A stretch of DNA of 64,000 nucleotides from Akkermansia muciniphila (GTDB taxonomy: Bacteria > Verrucomicrobiota > Verrucomicrobiia > Limisphaerales > UBA9464): positions 23,618 through 87,617 of the forward strand of contig CAMCYJ010000001.1 in assembly GCA_945883815.1 (NCBI GenBank). The letters are read 5' to 3'. Below are positions 55,215-64,000 of the stretch, piece after piece. Position numbers and translations under genes: made by a program. Each line of letters begins with the position of its first letter. The first letter of the stretch is position 1. Below the pieces are notes generated by a model. The model was not told the DNA's origin. It saw only the letters and a list, made by a program, of their open reading frames with translations, and did no database searches.

Positions 55215-57944
55215 TCACGAATTCGCCGGCGTCTTCACGCATCGGGCGTGGGCGGAGTCTTCGAGGCAGCCGATGACCAGCGCAGTCCAGCCGGTCTGGT
55301 GGTCGGCGCCGCAGCCGCGTCCGGTCTCGGCATGGAAGAACTCGTGGAACCGCACCAACTCGGTGCCACGGGTGTCCACCGACGGTCCCGGGTCCGCGCC
55401 CTCGCAAGGGCGTCGCCCCGCCGGGTCCGGAAGGAAGATGCGCGAAAGGCGCGTTTCGAGGTCCCAGGCGATATCCTGGAGCGAGCACATGCGGCCGCTG
55501 CCGGTCGGGAACTCGACGCGGAATTCGTCGCCGTAGAACAGGTGGTAGCGTTCGAGGGCCTCAATGAGCAGGTGGTTGGTGGGGAACCAGATGGGGCCGC
55601 GCCAGTTGGAGTTGCCGCCGAAGAGGTGGGTGTTGGATTCCCCGGGCACGTAGTCCACGCGGTGTGTCCGTCCTTCGGCCTCGAAGAGGAAGGGATGACG
55701 TTCGTGGTGCCGCGAGAGCGACCGGATGCCGAAGGGGGAGAGGAACTCTTCCTCGGAGCCCAGCACGGCGATCAGGCGGCGGAGGCGCTCGCGGGTCGGG
55801 ATGGCGAGGAGGAGCTTCCGCCGGCTGTTGGATCGGCCGAGTGCGATGCCGCGGGTCAGCGAATGCTTGTTGCGGACGAACCAGTCCAGCCGCCGTGCGA
55901 AGCCGGGAAGGCGGCGGAGCAGGTCCTCGTCGAAGACCTCGACGGCGATCAACGGCAGCAGGCCGACGAGCGATCGGGTGCGCAGCGGTTCGGACGATTC
56001 CCCGCGAACCAGATGGTCGTAGTAGAAGCCGTCCGCCTCGTCCCACAGGCCGGTTCCTCCGTGGGTGTTCATCGCCTCGGCGATCTGGACGAAGTGCTCG
56101 AGGAACTTGCTCGCCATGTCCTCGTACGCCGGGACAACGCGGTCGCCGTCCTGGGCCAGCTCGAGCGACATCGCCAGCATGGTGGAGGCGTAGAAGGCCA
56201 TCCACGAGGTACCGTCTGCCTGGAACAGGGCACCTCCGCCGGGCAGGGGCTGGGAGCGGTCGAACACGCCGATGTTGTCCAGTCCGAGGAAGCCGCCGGA
56301 GAAAAGGTTGTTGCCGGCCGCGTCCTTGCGGTTCACCCACCAGGTGAAGTTCAGGAGGAGCTTCTGGAACGCGCTCTCGAGGAAGGAGCGGTCGCGGTGT
56401 CCGCGTCCGCCGGTGATCTTGTAGACACGCCACACGGCCCATGGGAGGACGGGCGGGTTGACGTCCCCGAAGGCGAACTCGTAGGCGGGCACCTGTCCGT
56501 TGGGGTGCATGTACCATTCGCGTAAGAACAGCTGGAGCTGGGACTTGGCGAACTCGCCGTCGATCCGGGCAAACGGGATCATGTGGAACGCGGAATCCCA
56601 CGACGCGAACCAGGGGTACTCCCACTTGTCGGGCATCGAGAGGATGTCGCGCGCGTGCAAGTGCCGCCATTCGCGGTTGCGGCCCTTCCGACGTGCGGCG
56701 GGCGGCGCCGGCGTGGCGGGATCGCCGAGCAGCCAATCCTCGACGACGTAATGGTAGAACTGCTTGGACCAGAGCAGGCCGGCGTAGGCGCGCCGGGAGA
56801 CGAGGCGTTCACGGTCGGAAAGCTCGGGGGACAGGAGGGCCTCGTAGAACGCGTCGCACTCCGCTCGACGCTGGGCGAAGACCTGCTCGAAGCCGGCGAC
56901 GTCGACGGAGCCGACCTGGTCCGAACGCTTCAGCCGCAGGCGGAACACGCGCGAACCGCCCGAGGGAAGCACGACCTGGAACCATGCCGCCGACTTCGTC
57001 CCGACGAGCTCGGGGTTCACCGCCTCGGTCCTTCCGCCGACCACCCGCTCGTGGAAGGCATCCTTCACGTAAGGGCCGGCGTTGGGCGTCCCATGCAGGC
57101 GGACATGGTTGGTCTCGTTCTCGGTGAAGAGCAGCGGCGGAGCGGTCGGCTCGCCGAGAATTTCCCACCGGTAACGTCCGAGGGTCTGATGCTCGCAGTC
57201 GACCTCGACCTCCGAGACCGCCCGCATCCGCGGCCGTGGTGTGCAGCCTTCGTGGGTGCAGTCCCAGGTCCAGGTATTGCGGAACCAGAACGTCGGCAGG
57301 AAATGGATCGCCGATTCCTCCGGCCCGGCGTTGACGATCTCGACGCGGATGAGCAGTTCCTCCACGTCGGCCTTGGCGTACTCCACGGTCACGTCGAAGC
57401 GGCGGTCGCCGTCGAAGACCCCGGTGTCGGCGAGTTCGAACTCCGGGGCGTCCTTGCCGCGGCGCCGGTTCTCTTCAACAAGGCGGGCGTAGGGGAACTC
57501 CGCCTGCGGATACCGGTAGAGGGCGCTGGCGTAGGAATGGGTAGGGGTGGAGTCGAGGTGGAACCAGGATTCCTTGGCGTCCTCGCCGTGGTTGCCTTCG
57601 GCGTTGGTGAGGCCGAAGAGCCGTTCCTTGAGGATCGGGTCGCGGCCGTTCCAAAAGGTCGGGGCGAAGCATAGCCGGCACTGACGGTCGGTGAACCCGA
57701 GCAGGCCGTCCTCGCCCCAGCGATAGGCGCGGCTGCGGGCATGGTCGTGCGGGAAGTACTCCCAGCAGGTGCCGTGTTCCGAATAGTCTTCGCGGACGGT
57801 GGACCACTGGCGGTCGGCCAGATAGGGGCCCCAGCGCTGCCAGTTCGCGGAGCGAAGGGCGTTCTCGGCGAGACGTTGGCCCTCGGCGGTCTGACGCAGG
57901 CGTTCCTGGCGGTCGGTTGAAGCACCTTCGGGAGAGGAACTCAT
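55215..57944 (-). CDS. GH63/MGH1-like glucosidase
   Basis: WEYFPHDHARSRAYRWGEDGLLGFTD, PDKWEYPWFASWDSAFHMIPFARIDGEFAKSQLQLFLREWYMHPNGQVPAYEFAFGDVNPPV, GGFLGLDNIGVFDRS. Confidence 0.9.
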   Translation of the reverse strand: MSSSPEGASTDRQERLRQTAEGQRLAENALRSANWQRWGPYLADRQWSTVREDYSEHGTCWEYFPHDHARSRAYRWGEDGLLGFTDRQCRLCFAPTFWNGRDPILKERLFGLTNAEGNHGEDAKESWFHLDSTPTHSYASALYRYPQAEFPYARLVEENRRRGKDAPEFELADTGVFDGDRRFDVTVEYAKADVEELLIRVEIVNAGPEESAIHFLPTFWFRNTWTWDCTHEGCTPRPRMRAVSEVEVDCEHQTLGRYRWEILGEPTAPPLLFTENETNHVRLHGTPNAGPYVKDAFHERVVGGRTEAVNPELVGTKSAAWFQVVLPSGGSRVFRLRLKRSDQVGSVDVAGFEQVFAQRRAECDAFYEALLSPELSDRERLVSRRAYAGLLWSKQFYHYVVEDWLLGDPATPAPPAARRKGRNREWRHLHARDILSMPDKWEYPWFASWDSAFHMIPFARIDGEFAKSQLQLFLREWYMHPNGQVPAYEFAFGDVNPPVLPWAVWRVYKITGGRGHRDRSFLESAFQKLLLNFTWWVNRKDAAGNNLFSGGFLGLDNIGVFDRSQPLPGGGALFQADGTSWMAFYASTMLAMSLELAQDGDRVVPAYEDMASKFLEHFVQIAEAMNTHGGTGLWDEADGFYYDHLVRGESSEPLRTRSLVGLLPLIAVEVFDEDLLRRLPGFARRLDWFVRNKHSLTRGIALGRSNSRRKLLLAIPTRERLRRLIAVLGSEEEFLSPFGIRSLSRHHERHPFLFEAEGRTHRVDYVPGESNTHLFGGNSNWRGPIWFPTNHLLIEALERYHLFYGDEFRVEFPTGSGRMCSLQDIAWDLETRLSRIFLPDPAGRRPCEGADPGPSVDTRGTELVRFHEFFHAETGRGCGADHQTGWTALVIGCLEDSAHARCVKTPANS

Positions 57945-58159
57945 CGCGGGCCAGTGTCGCCCAAGATGCCCGGAGCGCCAGTGGGGGGGCCGGATTTTTG
58001 ATTCCCGATTCTTGATTTCCTGATTTTGCCCGCTCCCAGTCGTCTCGGCTGTCGAGCTGCGGATTCGTCCGTCCGGACGCCATCGACCATCCCGAATTGG
58101 GAATCACAGCCGATCTATAGAGGGAAGAATTTCCTGGGTGGGTGGGAGATTGTGGACGA

Positions 58160-58330
58160 GGAGTTGGCGCGGGTAACCCAGTGGACGCCAGGTCCCGAGA
58201 GGTCGTGCAAGTAGACGAAGTCCACGTAGGCCCGGTCGAAGAGCACAATCTCGCCATCGCGGAGGCCGAAGCGCCTGAAAATCACCTCGGGGAACTGATA
58301 GTCTTCGCGTCGAAGACCGCCGACTGAGAG
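58160..58330 (-). pseudogene. IS4-type transposase relic
   Basis: Minus-strand QFPEVIFRRFGLRDGEIVLFDRAYVDFVYLHDLSGPGVHWVTRAN resembles the DRGYVDF...VTR block of IS4 transposases; no remaining N- or C-terminal parts. Confidence 0.65.
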
Positions 58331-58423
58331 GCAAACTCGACCCCAGGCACGTTGCAATACTTCGACAACGCTCCCGGACCTTTCCACCATGTCATCCAAT
58401 ACCTTCGTCATCGGTCCTTCGAC

Positions 58424-61400
58424 ATGAGATCCTCCTTCCTTCATTGGATTTGCCTCGCCCTGGCCGCGATGCTGACCACCCGCTCGATCCGGTCCGACGA
58501 ACCTGCTGCCAAGTCGGTTACCGCCGAGGGTTTGAGCCTCTCCCTTTGGGCCCGAGAGCCTCAGGTCATGGATCCGGTCGCTCTGAGTTTCGACGATCAG
58601 GGCGTGCTCTATGTGGCCGAGACGGCGCGACGCGGCACGGTGGACATCGACATCCGCGGCCACCGGGAATGGTTGGTGGAAGACTTGGCCAACCAATCCG
58701 TGGGAGACCTTCGCAACGCCTTCCGCCGCTGGATGGCCCCGGAACGGAGTCAGGAGAATGCGCCCTGGCTGCGGGACCTCAATGGAGACGGGGTCCACGA
58801 TTGGCACGATCTGGAACCGGTGAAGGAACGCATTCGGCGCCTGGAAGACACCCGAAACACCGGGCATGCCGACCGCTCACAAGTCTTCGCCGAGGGTTTC
58901 AACGAGGAGATCTCCGGAGTCGTCGCCGGAGTGTTGCCCTGGGATGGATCGGTGTTCGTCACGGGCTATCCGGAGCTGAAGCGATTCCGCGACACCAATC
59001 ACGATGGAATCGCGGACACCCAGCAAACCGAATTCCGCGGGTTTGGTGTCCATGCCGCTTTCGATGGTCACGACCTCCATGGTCTCATCCTCGGGCCGGA
59101 CGGAAAACTCTACTTCTCCTGCGGTGACAACGGGTTTTGTGTGACCAACCGCGACGGTCGAATCCTGCGCCATCCAAACACCGGAGGTGTGCTGCGAATG
59201 AACACCGACGGATCGGATCTGGAGGTCTATGCCACCGGCCTGCGCAATCCTCAGGAAATCGCCTTCGACGACGACGGCAACTTCTTCGCCGTGGACAACG
59301 ATGGCGACCTGCGGGATGAGCGGGAACGCTTCGTCCACATCGCTGAGGGCAGTGATTCCGGCTGGCGACTGAATTGGCAATTCCGCGATCCCGGCTGGAA
59401 AGCCATCACTCGGCAACCCGACTACAACCCCTGGATGGACGAGCACCTGTGGGTGCCGACTCATCCGGACCAACCGGCCTACATCACACCTCCGATCACC
59501 AACTATTCGGTGGGTCCCGGAAGCCTGGTCCACAATCCCGGCACTGCCTTGAGTGACGACTATCGGGATCACTTCTTCTTGATCCAATTCCCCGTGAAGA
59601 AGGTGACCACCTTCCAGGCGCGCGCGCGCGGAGCCGGCTTCGAAATGGTGGCCGAGCGGCCGGTACTGACCGGCATGATGGCCAGCTGTCTGGCCTTCAG
59701 CCCCGATGGTTCGCTGTTCGTCGGCGACTGGGATGGCATGTGGAACCCGGACGGAAAAGGGTCCATCTGGGTGTTGGACGACCCAAAAAGCAGCGGATCT
59801 CCGCTACGACGCGAGGTGAAGGAACTGCTTCGGGACGGATTGAAAGGGCACACAGCCGAGTCCTTGACCCGTCTGCTCGGTCACGCCGATCAACGCATCC
59901 GCCTGCGGTCCCAGTTCGAATGGGTCGGCCGGGGAGGCTCCGAACCACTGCTGAAAATCGCCCAAGCCACAAACTTGCCCACCTTGGCTCGCATTCATGC
60001 CCTCTGGGGATTGGGCCAGTTGAGAACCCCTCTCCAGGCACGGCAGTTGCCCTTGGCAGACCCGGATCCACGAGTACGAGCCCAGGCCGCGAAGGTGGCG
60101 GGCGATTTACGCGTGCAGGATTCGGCGGCCGCGCTCATCCCTCGACTGCGCGACGACAATGCCCGGGTTCGGTTCCAGGCGGCTGTGGCTCTGGGCAAGG
60201 TCGGAGACGTCTTGGCCTTCGACGCCTTGGTCTCCCTACTGCAGGACAATTCGGATCAGGATCCCTTCTTACGTCATGCCGCCACGTTGGGTCTGTCGGG
60301 CCTTCGAAGTCCCGACCGGTTGGCCTCATTGGAACAGCATCGCTCCGTGGCCGTCCGGATTGGCGCCGTCGTGGCCCTGAGGCGGCTGGCTTCACCACTC
60401 TTGGCGGGCTTCTTGAAGGACTCGCACCCTCGGGTGCGTCGCGAGGCGGCCATAGCCATCCATGATGACGAATCCGTGCCGCAGGCCCTGCCGGCACTGG
60501 CCGAGTGTTTGGACGCCATCGGCGACAACCCGGATGAAGCCGTCCTGCGACGCGTCCTCAGCGCCAATTTACGCCTCGGCACCGAGGTCTCCGGACGTCG
60601 CCTCAGTGCTTACGCCCAGCGGTCCACAGCACCTGAGCCGCTCCGAGTCGAAGCCCTGGATTCGCTGGCCGCTTGGAATGCCTCACCCTTTTTGGATCGG
60701 GTGGAGGGCCGAGTCCGATCGCTGCCGTCACGCGCGCCAGATTGGGGCCGCCAACTTCTCACGGAGGCCATTAAACCCCTTTGGCTCCAGGCCAGTCCTG
60801 CCCTGCGGCTGGAGCTGGCGCGGTTGGTCTTCGAACAACAACTCGCCGCGCCCACGACCCTCTTTGTCGACTGCGTTCGCTCCCCAGCTCACCCCGTCGC
60901 TCTCAGGGCCCAAGCTCTCAAGGCGCTGGCACGAGCCAAGGCTCCGGAGCTTCCAGAGTTGATCCAAAGCCTGACGCAATCGGCTCCGGGGGAATTGCGG
61001 CAAGCGGCTCTGGAAATCCAGGCCGAGCGATCCCCTGCGAAGTTCATCGAGTACGCCCGCAACCACTGGGGCTCAGCCACCGTAGGCGAAGAGCAATGGC
61101 TCTTGCGCCTCGTGGCCCAGCGATCCGAACGTGACGCCACGACCCTGCTGTCTCAACAACTCGACCGCCTGGCTGCCGGGACGCTGCCGCAAGCGTTGAT
61201 CCTCGATGTGCAAGAAGCCCTCCGCCAGCACGGCAACGCGGACCTGGTCGCCCGAACCGCGGCCTGGGAACATGCACATCCCGAACACCGTACTCGCTCA
61301 CTGCTGGCTGGTGGAAACCCCGAAGCAGGACGACGCCTTTTCCAGGGCTCCGTCCAAGGGCAATGCGGGCGTTGCCACAATGCCGGCGGCGAAGGGCAAC

Positions 61401-61729
61401 AGGCGGGTCCGGTTCTTCAGGGCATTGGCCAGCGCGCCACGCCCGAATACCTCCTGGAATCCTTGCTCAATCCCAGCGCCCGTATCGCTGAAGGATACGC
61501 CACGGTGAGCCTGTCCCTGCAAAACGGGGAGTCCCTGGACGGGTTGCTGTTGCAAGAAACCGACGGACGCCTACGCCTCCGATTGTCTACCGGAGAAGTT
61601 CGGACCATCCCGAAGTCGGACATTGCCACCCGCTCGGCCAACCCCCAGTCGGTCATGCCTCCCATGGGGGACGTCTTGAGCCAACGCGAACTGCGGGACT
61701 TGGTCGCCTTCCTGTCTTCCTGGCGATGA
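58424..61729 (+). CDS. PVC-type membrane-bound dehydrogenase with HEAT repeats and C-terminal CxxCH cytochrome
   Basis: VTAEGLSLSLWAREPQVMDPVALSFDDQGVLYVAETARRG; VEDLA...; HEAT-like repeats; RLFQGSVQGQCGRCHNAGGEGQQAGPVLQGIGQR. Confidence 0.95.
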   Translation: MRSSFLHWICLALAAMLTTRSIRSDEPAAKSVTAEGLSLSLWAREPQVMDPVALSFDDQGVLYVAETARRGTVDIDIRGHREWLVEDLANQSVGDLRNAFRRWMAPERSQENAPWLRDLNGDGVHDWHDLEPVKERIRRLEDTRNTGHADRSQVFAEGFNEEISGVVAGVLPWDGSVFVTGYPELKRFRDTNHDGIADTQQTEFRGFGVHAAFDGHDLHGLILGPDGKLYFSCGDNGFCVTNRDGRILRHPNTGGVLRMNTDGSDLEVYATGLRNPQEIAFDDDGNFFAVDNDGDLRDERERFVHIAEGSDSGWRLNWQFRDPGWKAITRQPDYNPWMDEHLWVPTHPDQPAYITPPITNYSVGPGSLVHNPGTALSDDYRDHFFLIQFPVKKVTTFQARARGAGFEMVAERPVLTGMMASCLAFSPDGSLFVGDWDGMWNPDGKGSIWVLDDPKSSGSPLRREVKELLRDGLKGHTAESLTRLLGHADQRIRLRSQFEWVGRGGSEPLLKIAQATNLPTLARIHALWGLGQLRTPLQARQLPLADPDPRVRAQAAKVAGDLRVQDSAAALIPRLRDDNARVRFQAAVALGKVGDVLAFDALVSLLQDNSDQDPFLRHAATLGLSGLRSPDRLASLEQHRSVAVRIGAVVALRRLASPLLAGFLKDSHPRVRREAAIAIHDDESVPQALPALAECLDAIGDNPDEAVLRRVLSANLRLGTEVSGRRLSAYAQRSTAPEPLRVEALDSLAAWNASPFLDRVEGRVRSLPSRAPDWGRQLLTEAIKPLWLQASPALRLELARLVFEQQLAAPTTLFVDCVRSPAHPVALRAQALKALARAKAPELPELIQSLTQSAPGELRQAALEIQAERSPAKFIEYARNHWGSATVGEEQWLLRLVAQRSERDATTLLSQQLDRLAAGTLPQALILDVQEALRQHGNADLVARTAAWEHAHPEHRTRSLLAGGNPEAGRRLFQGSVQGQCGRCHNAGGEGQQAGPVLQGIGQRATPEYLLESLLNPSARIAEGYATVSLSLQNGESLDGLLLQETDGRLRLRLSTGEVRTIPKSDIATRSANPQSVMPPMGDVLSQRELRDLVAFLSSWR

Positions 61730-61861
61730 CCACCAGAGGCTTCCCTCACCCTGCACTGGCTTCAGAAACGCTTCGCCGCGTTGACGCCAGACACAAACTG
61801 GCCACTCTCAAAGCAATCACACGGACATCGCCATCGCTCTGCCCATCCATCTTGCATTCCC

Positions 61862-62635
61862 ATGTCTGAATCACTTCCCGCTTCCTTCTCGCTCGCCGGC
61901 CGCGTTGCCCTCGTGACGGGCAGCACCACCGGTCTCGGACGCTGCATGGCCAAGGCCTTGGGACAAGCCGGGGCCAAGGTGGCCCTCAATTACGCCAACA
62001 ATGCCCAGCGGGCCCAGGAAGCCTTCGCGGAGTTTCAGGCAGCCGGCCATCAGGGAGCCCTCTTCCAGGCGGATGTGACTGATGAGACCCAGGTCCAACG
62101 CATGATCGCCGAGATCACGGCCACGCTGGGACCGGTCGACATCATGGTGCTGAATGCCACTTGCGACCAACCGCAGAAGCCCATCGAAGAGTACGACTGG
62201 GCCTTCTACCAGCGGATGCTCGACTTCTTCATCAAGAGCCCGGTGCTCCTTACCAAGGCCACCGTCGGCCACATGAAGGCGCAGCGCTGGGGCCGGATCA
62301 TCAACATCGGCTCCGAAGTCGTGGCGCGGGGTGTGCCCAATTTCACGGCCTACGTTGCGGCCAAGGGCGGCCAGAATGGTTTCCACCGCAGCTTGGCTGG
62401 GGAACTCGCCCCACACGGCATCACCGTCAACATGATCGCGCCGGGATGGATCCCCGTTGAGAGGCACGAGAACGACCCGCAAGAACTCAAGGACGGCTAC
62501 CGGTCCCTCATCCCGGTCAACCGCTGGGGCGTTCCGTCCGACCTCGACGGCACGGTCGTGTATTTGGCAAGCAACGCTTCGTCCTTCGTCACGGGCCAAA
62601 CGCTGCACGTCAACGGGGGAATGACCGTCTGCTGA
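61862..62635 (+). CDS. SDR family oxidoreductase
   Basis: RVALVTGSTTGLGRCMAKALGQAGAKVALNYANN, INIGSEVVARGVPNFTAYVAAKGGQNGFHRSLAGELAPHGITVNMIAPGWI. Confidence 0.95.
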   Translation: MSESLPASFSLAGRVALVTGSTTGLGRCMAKALGQAGAKVALNYANNAQRAQEAFAEFQAAGHQGALFQADVTDETQVQRMIAEITATLGPVDIMVLNATCDQPQKPIEEYDWAFYQRMLDFFIKSPVLLTKATVGHMKAQRWGRIINIGSEVVARGVPNFTAYVAAKGGQNGFHRSLAGELAPHGITVNMIAPGWIPVERHENDPQELKDGYRSLIPVNRWGVPSDLDGTVVYLASNASSFVTGQTLHVNGGMTVC

Positions 62636-62680
62636 CCTTGTTTTTCCATCCCATTGTCCTTATTCCCTAAACTCTCTCCC

Positions 62681-63736
62681 ATGAATCGAATCCTCTCCCT
62701 CTCGGTGTGGACCGCGCTGCTGCTCGGGCTCACTGCCTGCAACAAGCCGGCTGATTCGGCCTCCTCCAGCACTGCCGACAGCGCCACCGGAGCCGCAGCC
62801 GGCGGCGGCAAGAAGCGCAAGATCGCCTTCGTCTCCAACGGTGTGGCCTCGTTTTGGACCATCGCCTCGGCCGGCGTGAAGACCGCCGGAGAAAAGTTTG
62901 GGGTGGATGCCCAGACCTTGATGCCCGTGGAAGGCATCAGCGACCAAAAGCGCATGATCGAGGACCTGCTCACCAAGGGCGTAGACGGCATCGCAGTCAG
63001 CCCCATCGATCCGGCCAACCAGACTGATTTGCTCAACACCGCAGCGCGCCGGGCCAAGCTGCTGACCCACGATTCCGATGCGCCGAACAGCGAACGCTTG
63101 GTGTACATCGGCATGGACAACTACAAGGCCGGCCGCATGTGCGGAGATCTGGTCCGCGAGGCCATGCCAAAGGGTGGCACCGTGATGATCTTCATCGGCC
63201 GTCTGGAGCAGGACAATTCCAAGCGCCGCCGCCAGGGCACCATCGACGCCATCTTGGGACGCCCCGAAAACCCTGCCAATTACGACGCCCCCGGCACCGT
63301 GTTGGAGGGCAATGGCTTCAAGATCCTCGGCACGCTCACCGACCAGTTCGACCGCGCCAAGGGCAAGGCCAATGCCGAGGATGCCCTGGCGAAACACCCC
63401 GACCTGGGCTGCATGGTGGGCCTCTTCGCCTACAACCCTCCCCTGCTCCTTGAGGCTCTATCCCAGGCCGGCAAGCTCAACCAGGTGAAGGTCGTCGCCT
63501 TCGATGAAGACGACGCCACGCTCGACGGCATCCAGAAGGGCACCGTGCACGGCACCGTCGTCCAGAACCCCTACATGTACGGCTACAAGTCGGTGGAAGT
63601 GCTCAACGACGTGCTCTTGGGTAAACCCGGAGCCATCCCCGCCAGCAAGTTCATCGACATCCCGGCCCGGCAAATCCGCAAGGACACGGTCGACGCCTTT
63701 TGGACTGACTTGAAGTCGAAGGTTGGCGGCAAGTAA
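62681..63736 (+). CDS. Sugar ABC transporter substrate-binding lipoprotein
   Basis: [13 protein letters not shown] lipobox; [56 protein letters not shown]. Confidence 0.94.
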   Translation: MNRILSLSVWTALLLGLTACNKPADSASSSTADSATGAAAGGGKKRKIAFVSNGVASFWTIASAGVKTAGEKFGVDAQTLMPVEGISDQKRMIEDLLTKGVDGIAVSPIDPANQTDLLNTAARRAKLLTHDSDAPNSERLVYIGMDNYKAGRMCGDLVREAMPKGGTVMIFIGRLEQDNSKRRRQGTIDAILGRPENPANYDAPGTVLEGNGFKILGTLTDQFDRAKGKANAEDALAKHPDLGCMVGLFAYNPPLLLEALSQAGKLNQVKVVAFDEDDATLDGIQKGTVHGTVVQNPYMYGYKSVEVLNDVLLGKPGAIPASKFIDIPARQIRKDTVDAFWTDLKSKVGGK

Positions 63737-63764
63737 TCCGCGCAATCGACCGCCCGCACCGACC

Positions 63765-64000
63765 ATGCCCCCTGCCTTGCTGGAAGCCTGCGCGCTGACC
63801 AAGTCGTTCCCCGGCGTGCGGGCGCTCAAGGGCGTGAGCCTGACCGTGGGCCGGGGCGAAGTCGTGGCCGTCATCGGTGAGAACGGGGCCGGCAAGAGCA
63901 CCCTGATGAAGATCCTCGCCGGGGTGCAAACCGCCGACACGGGCGAGATCCGGATCGACGGGGTTCCAGCGCCCCTGCGGTCCGTCGAGGAAGCCCTCGG
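63765..64000 (+). CDS. Sugar ABC transporter ATP-binding protein (partial, runs off window)
   Basis: [66 protein letters not shown]: Walker [10 protein letters not shown]. Translated by eye; not in the ORF track. Confidence 0.93.
   Translation, partial: MPPALLEACALTKSFPGVRALKGVSLTVGRGEVVAVIGENGAGKSTLMKILAGVQTADTGEIRIDGVPAPLRSVEEAL

Noticed and set aside
55248-56525. 425-aa plus-strand ORF
   Set aside because: Antisense to the GH63-like glucosidase; expected from high GC3.

Overview
64 kb high-GC chromosomal window. Its gene content points to the PVC superphylum, probably Verrucomicrobiota: DUF1549/DUF1553 plus DUF1501 pair, PVC-type CxxCH cytochrome with HEAT repeats, secreted proteins ending in FFR/FYR-type C-termini, PQQ-like beta-propellers. 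Taxonomy is inference. Recognisable modules, left to right: (1) end of homoserine kinase; (2) a minus-strand cassette of glutamine-synthetase-like enzyme, aldehyde dehydrogenase, Fe-type alcohol dehydrogenase and glutamine amidotransferase, a candidate gamma-glutamylated amine/amino-alcohol catabolic route; (3) a RAYT/Y1 (TnpA-REP-like) transposase; (4) bamD-lptE-PQQ propeller-lgt, then leuA; (5) a low-GC pair of orphan secreted/membrane proteins; (6) a tightly overlapping minus-strand run yicC-gmk-coaC-histidine kinase-NtrC-type regulator-small TM protein-squalene synthase (HpnD-like)-HpnK-DMT protein-ApbE; (7) two SPFH/band-7 proteins next to a deoxyhypusine-synthase-like protein; (8) an intact DUF1549/1553-DUF1501 pair and several large secreted proteins; (9) a GH63/MGH1-like glucosidase beside an IS4-type transposase relic; (10) the start of a sugar ABC transporter. 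No rRNA, CRISPR, prophage or classical defence island was seen, and no tRNA was recognised by eye. The most unusual non-coding signals are three intergenic arrays built on GCCTGTCCC/GGGACAGGC, a dispersed degenerate repeat with the near-palindromic core CGATCCAATTGAATCG, and a REP-like hairpin with a 16-bp tandem lead-in. I did not find a clear, wholly new multi-gene system. The strongest candidates for one are the GCCTGTCCC arrays, the dispersed repeat family, the low-GC gene pair and the TCS-squalene operon.
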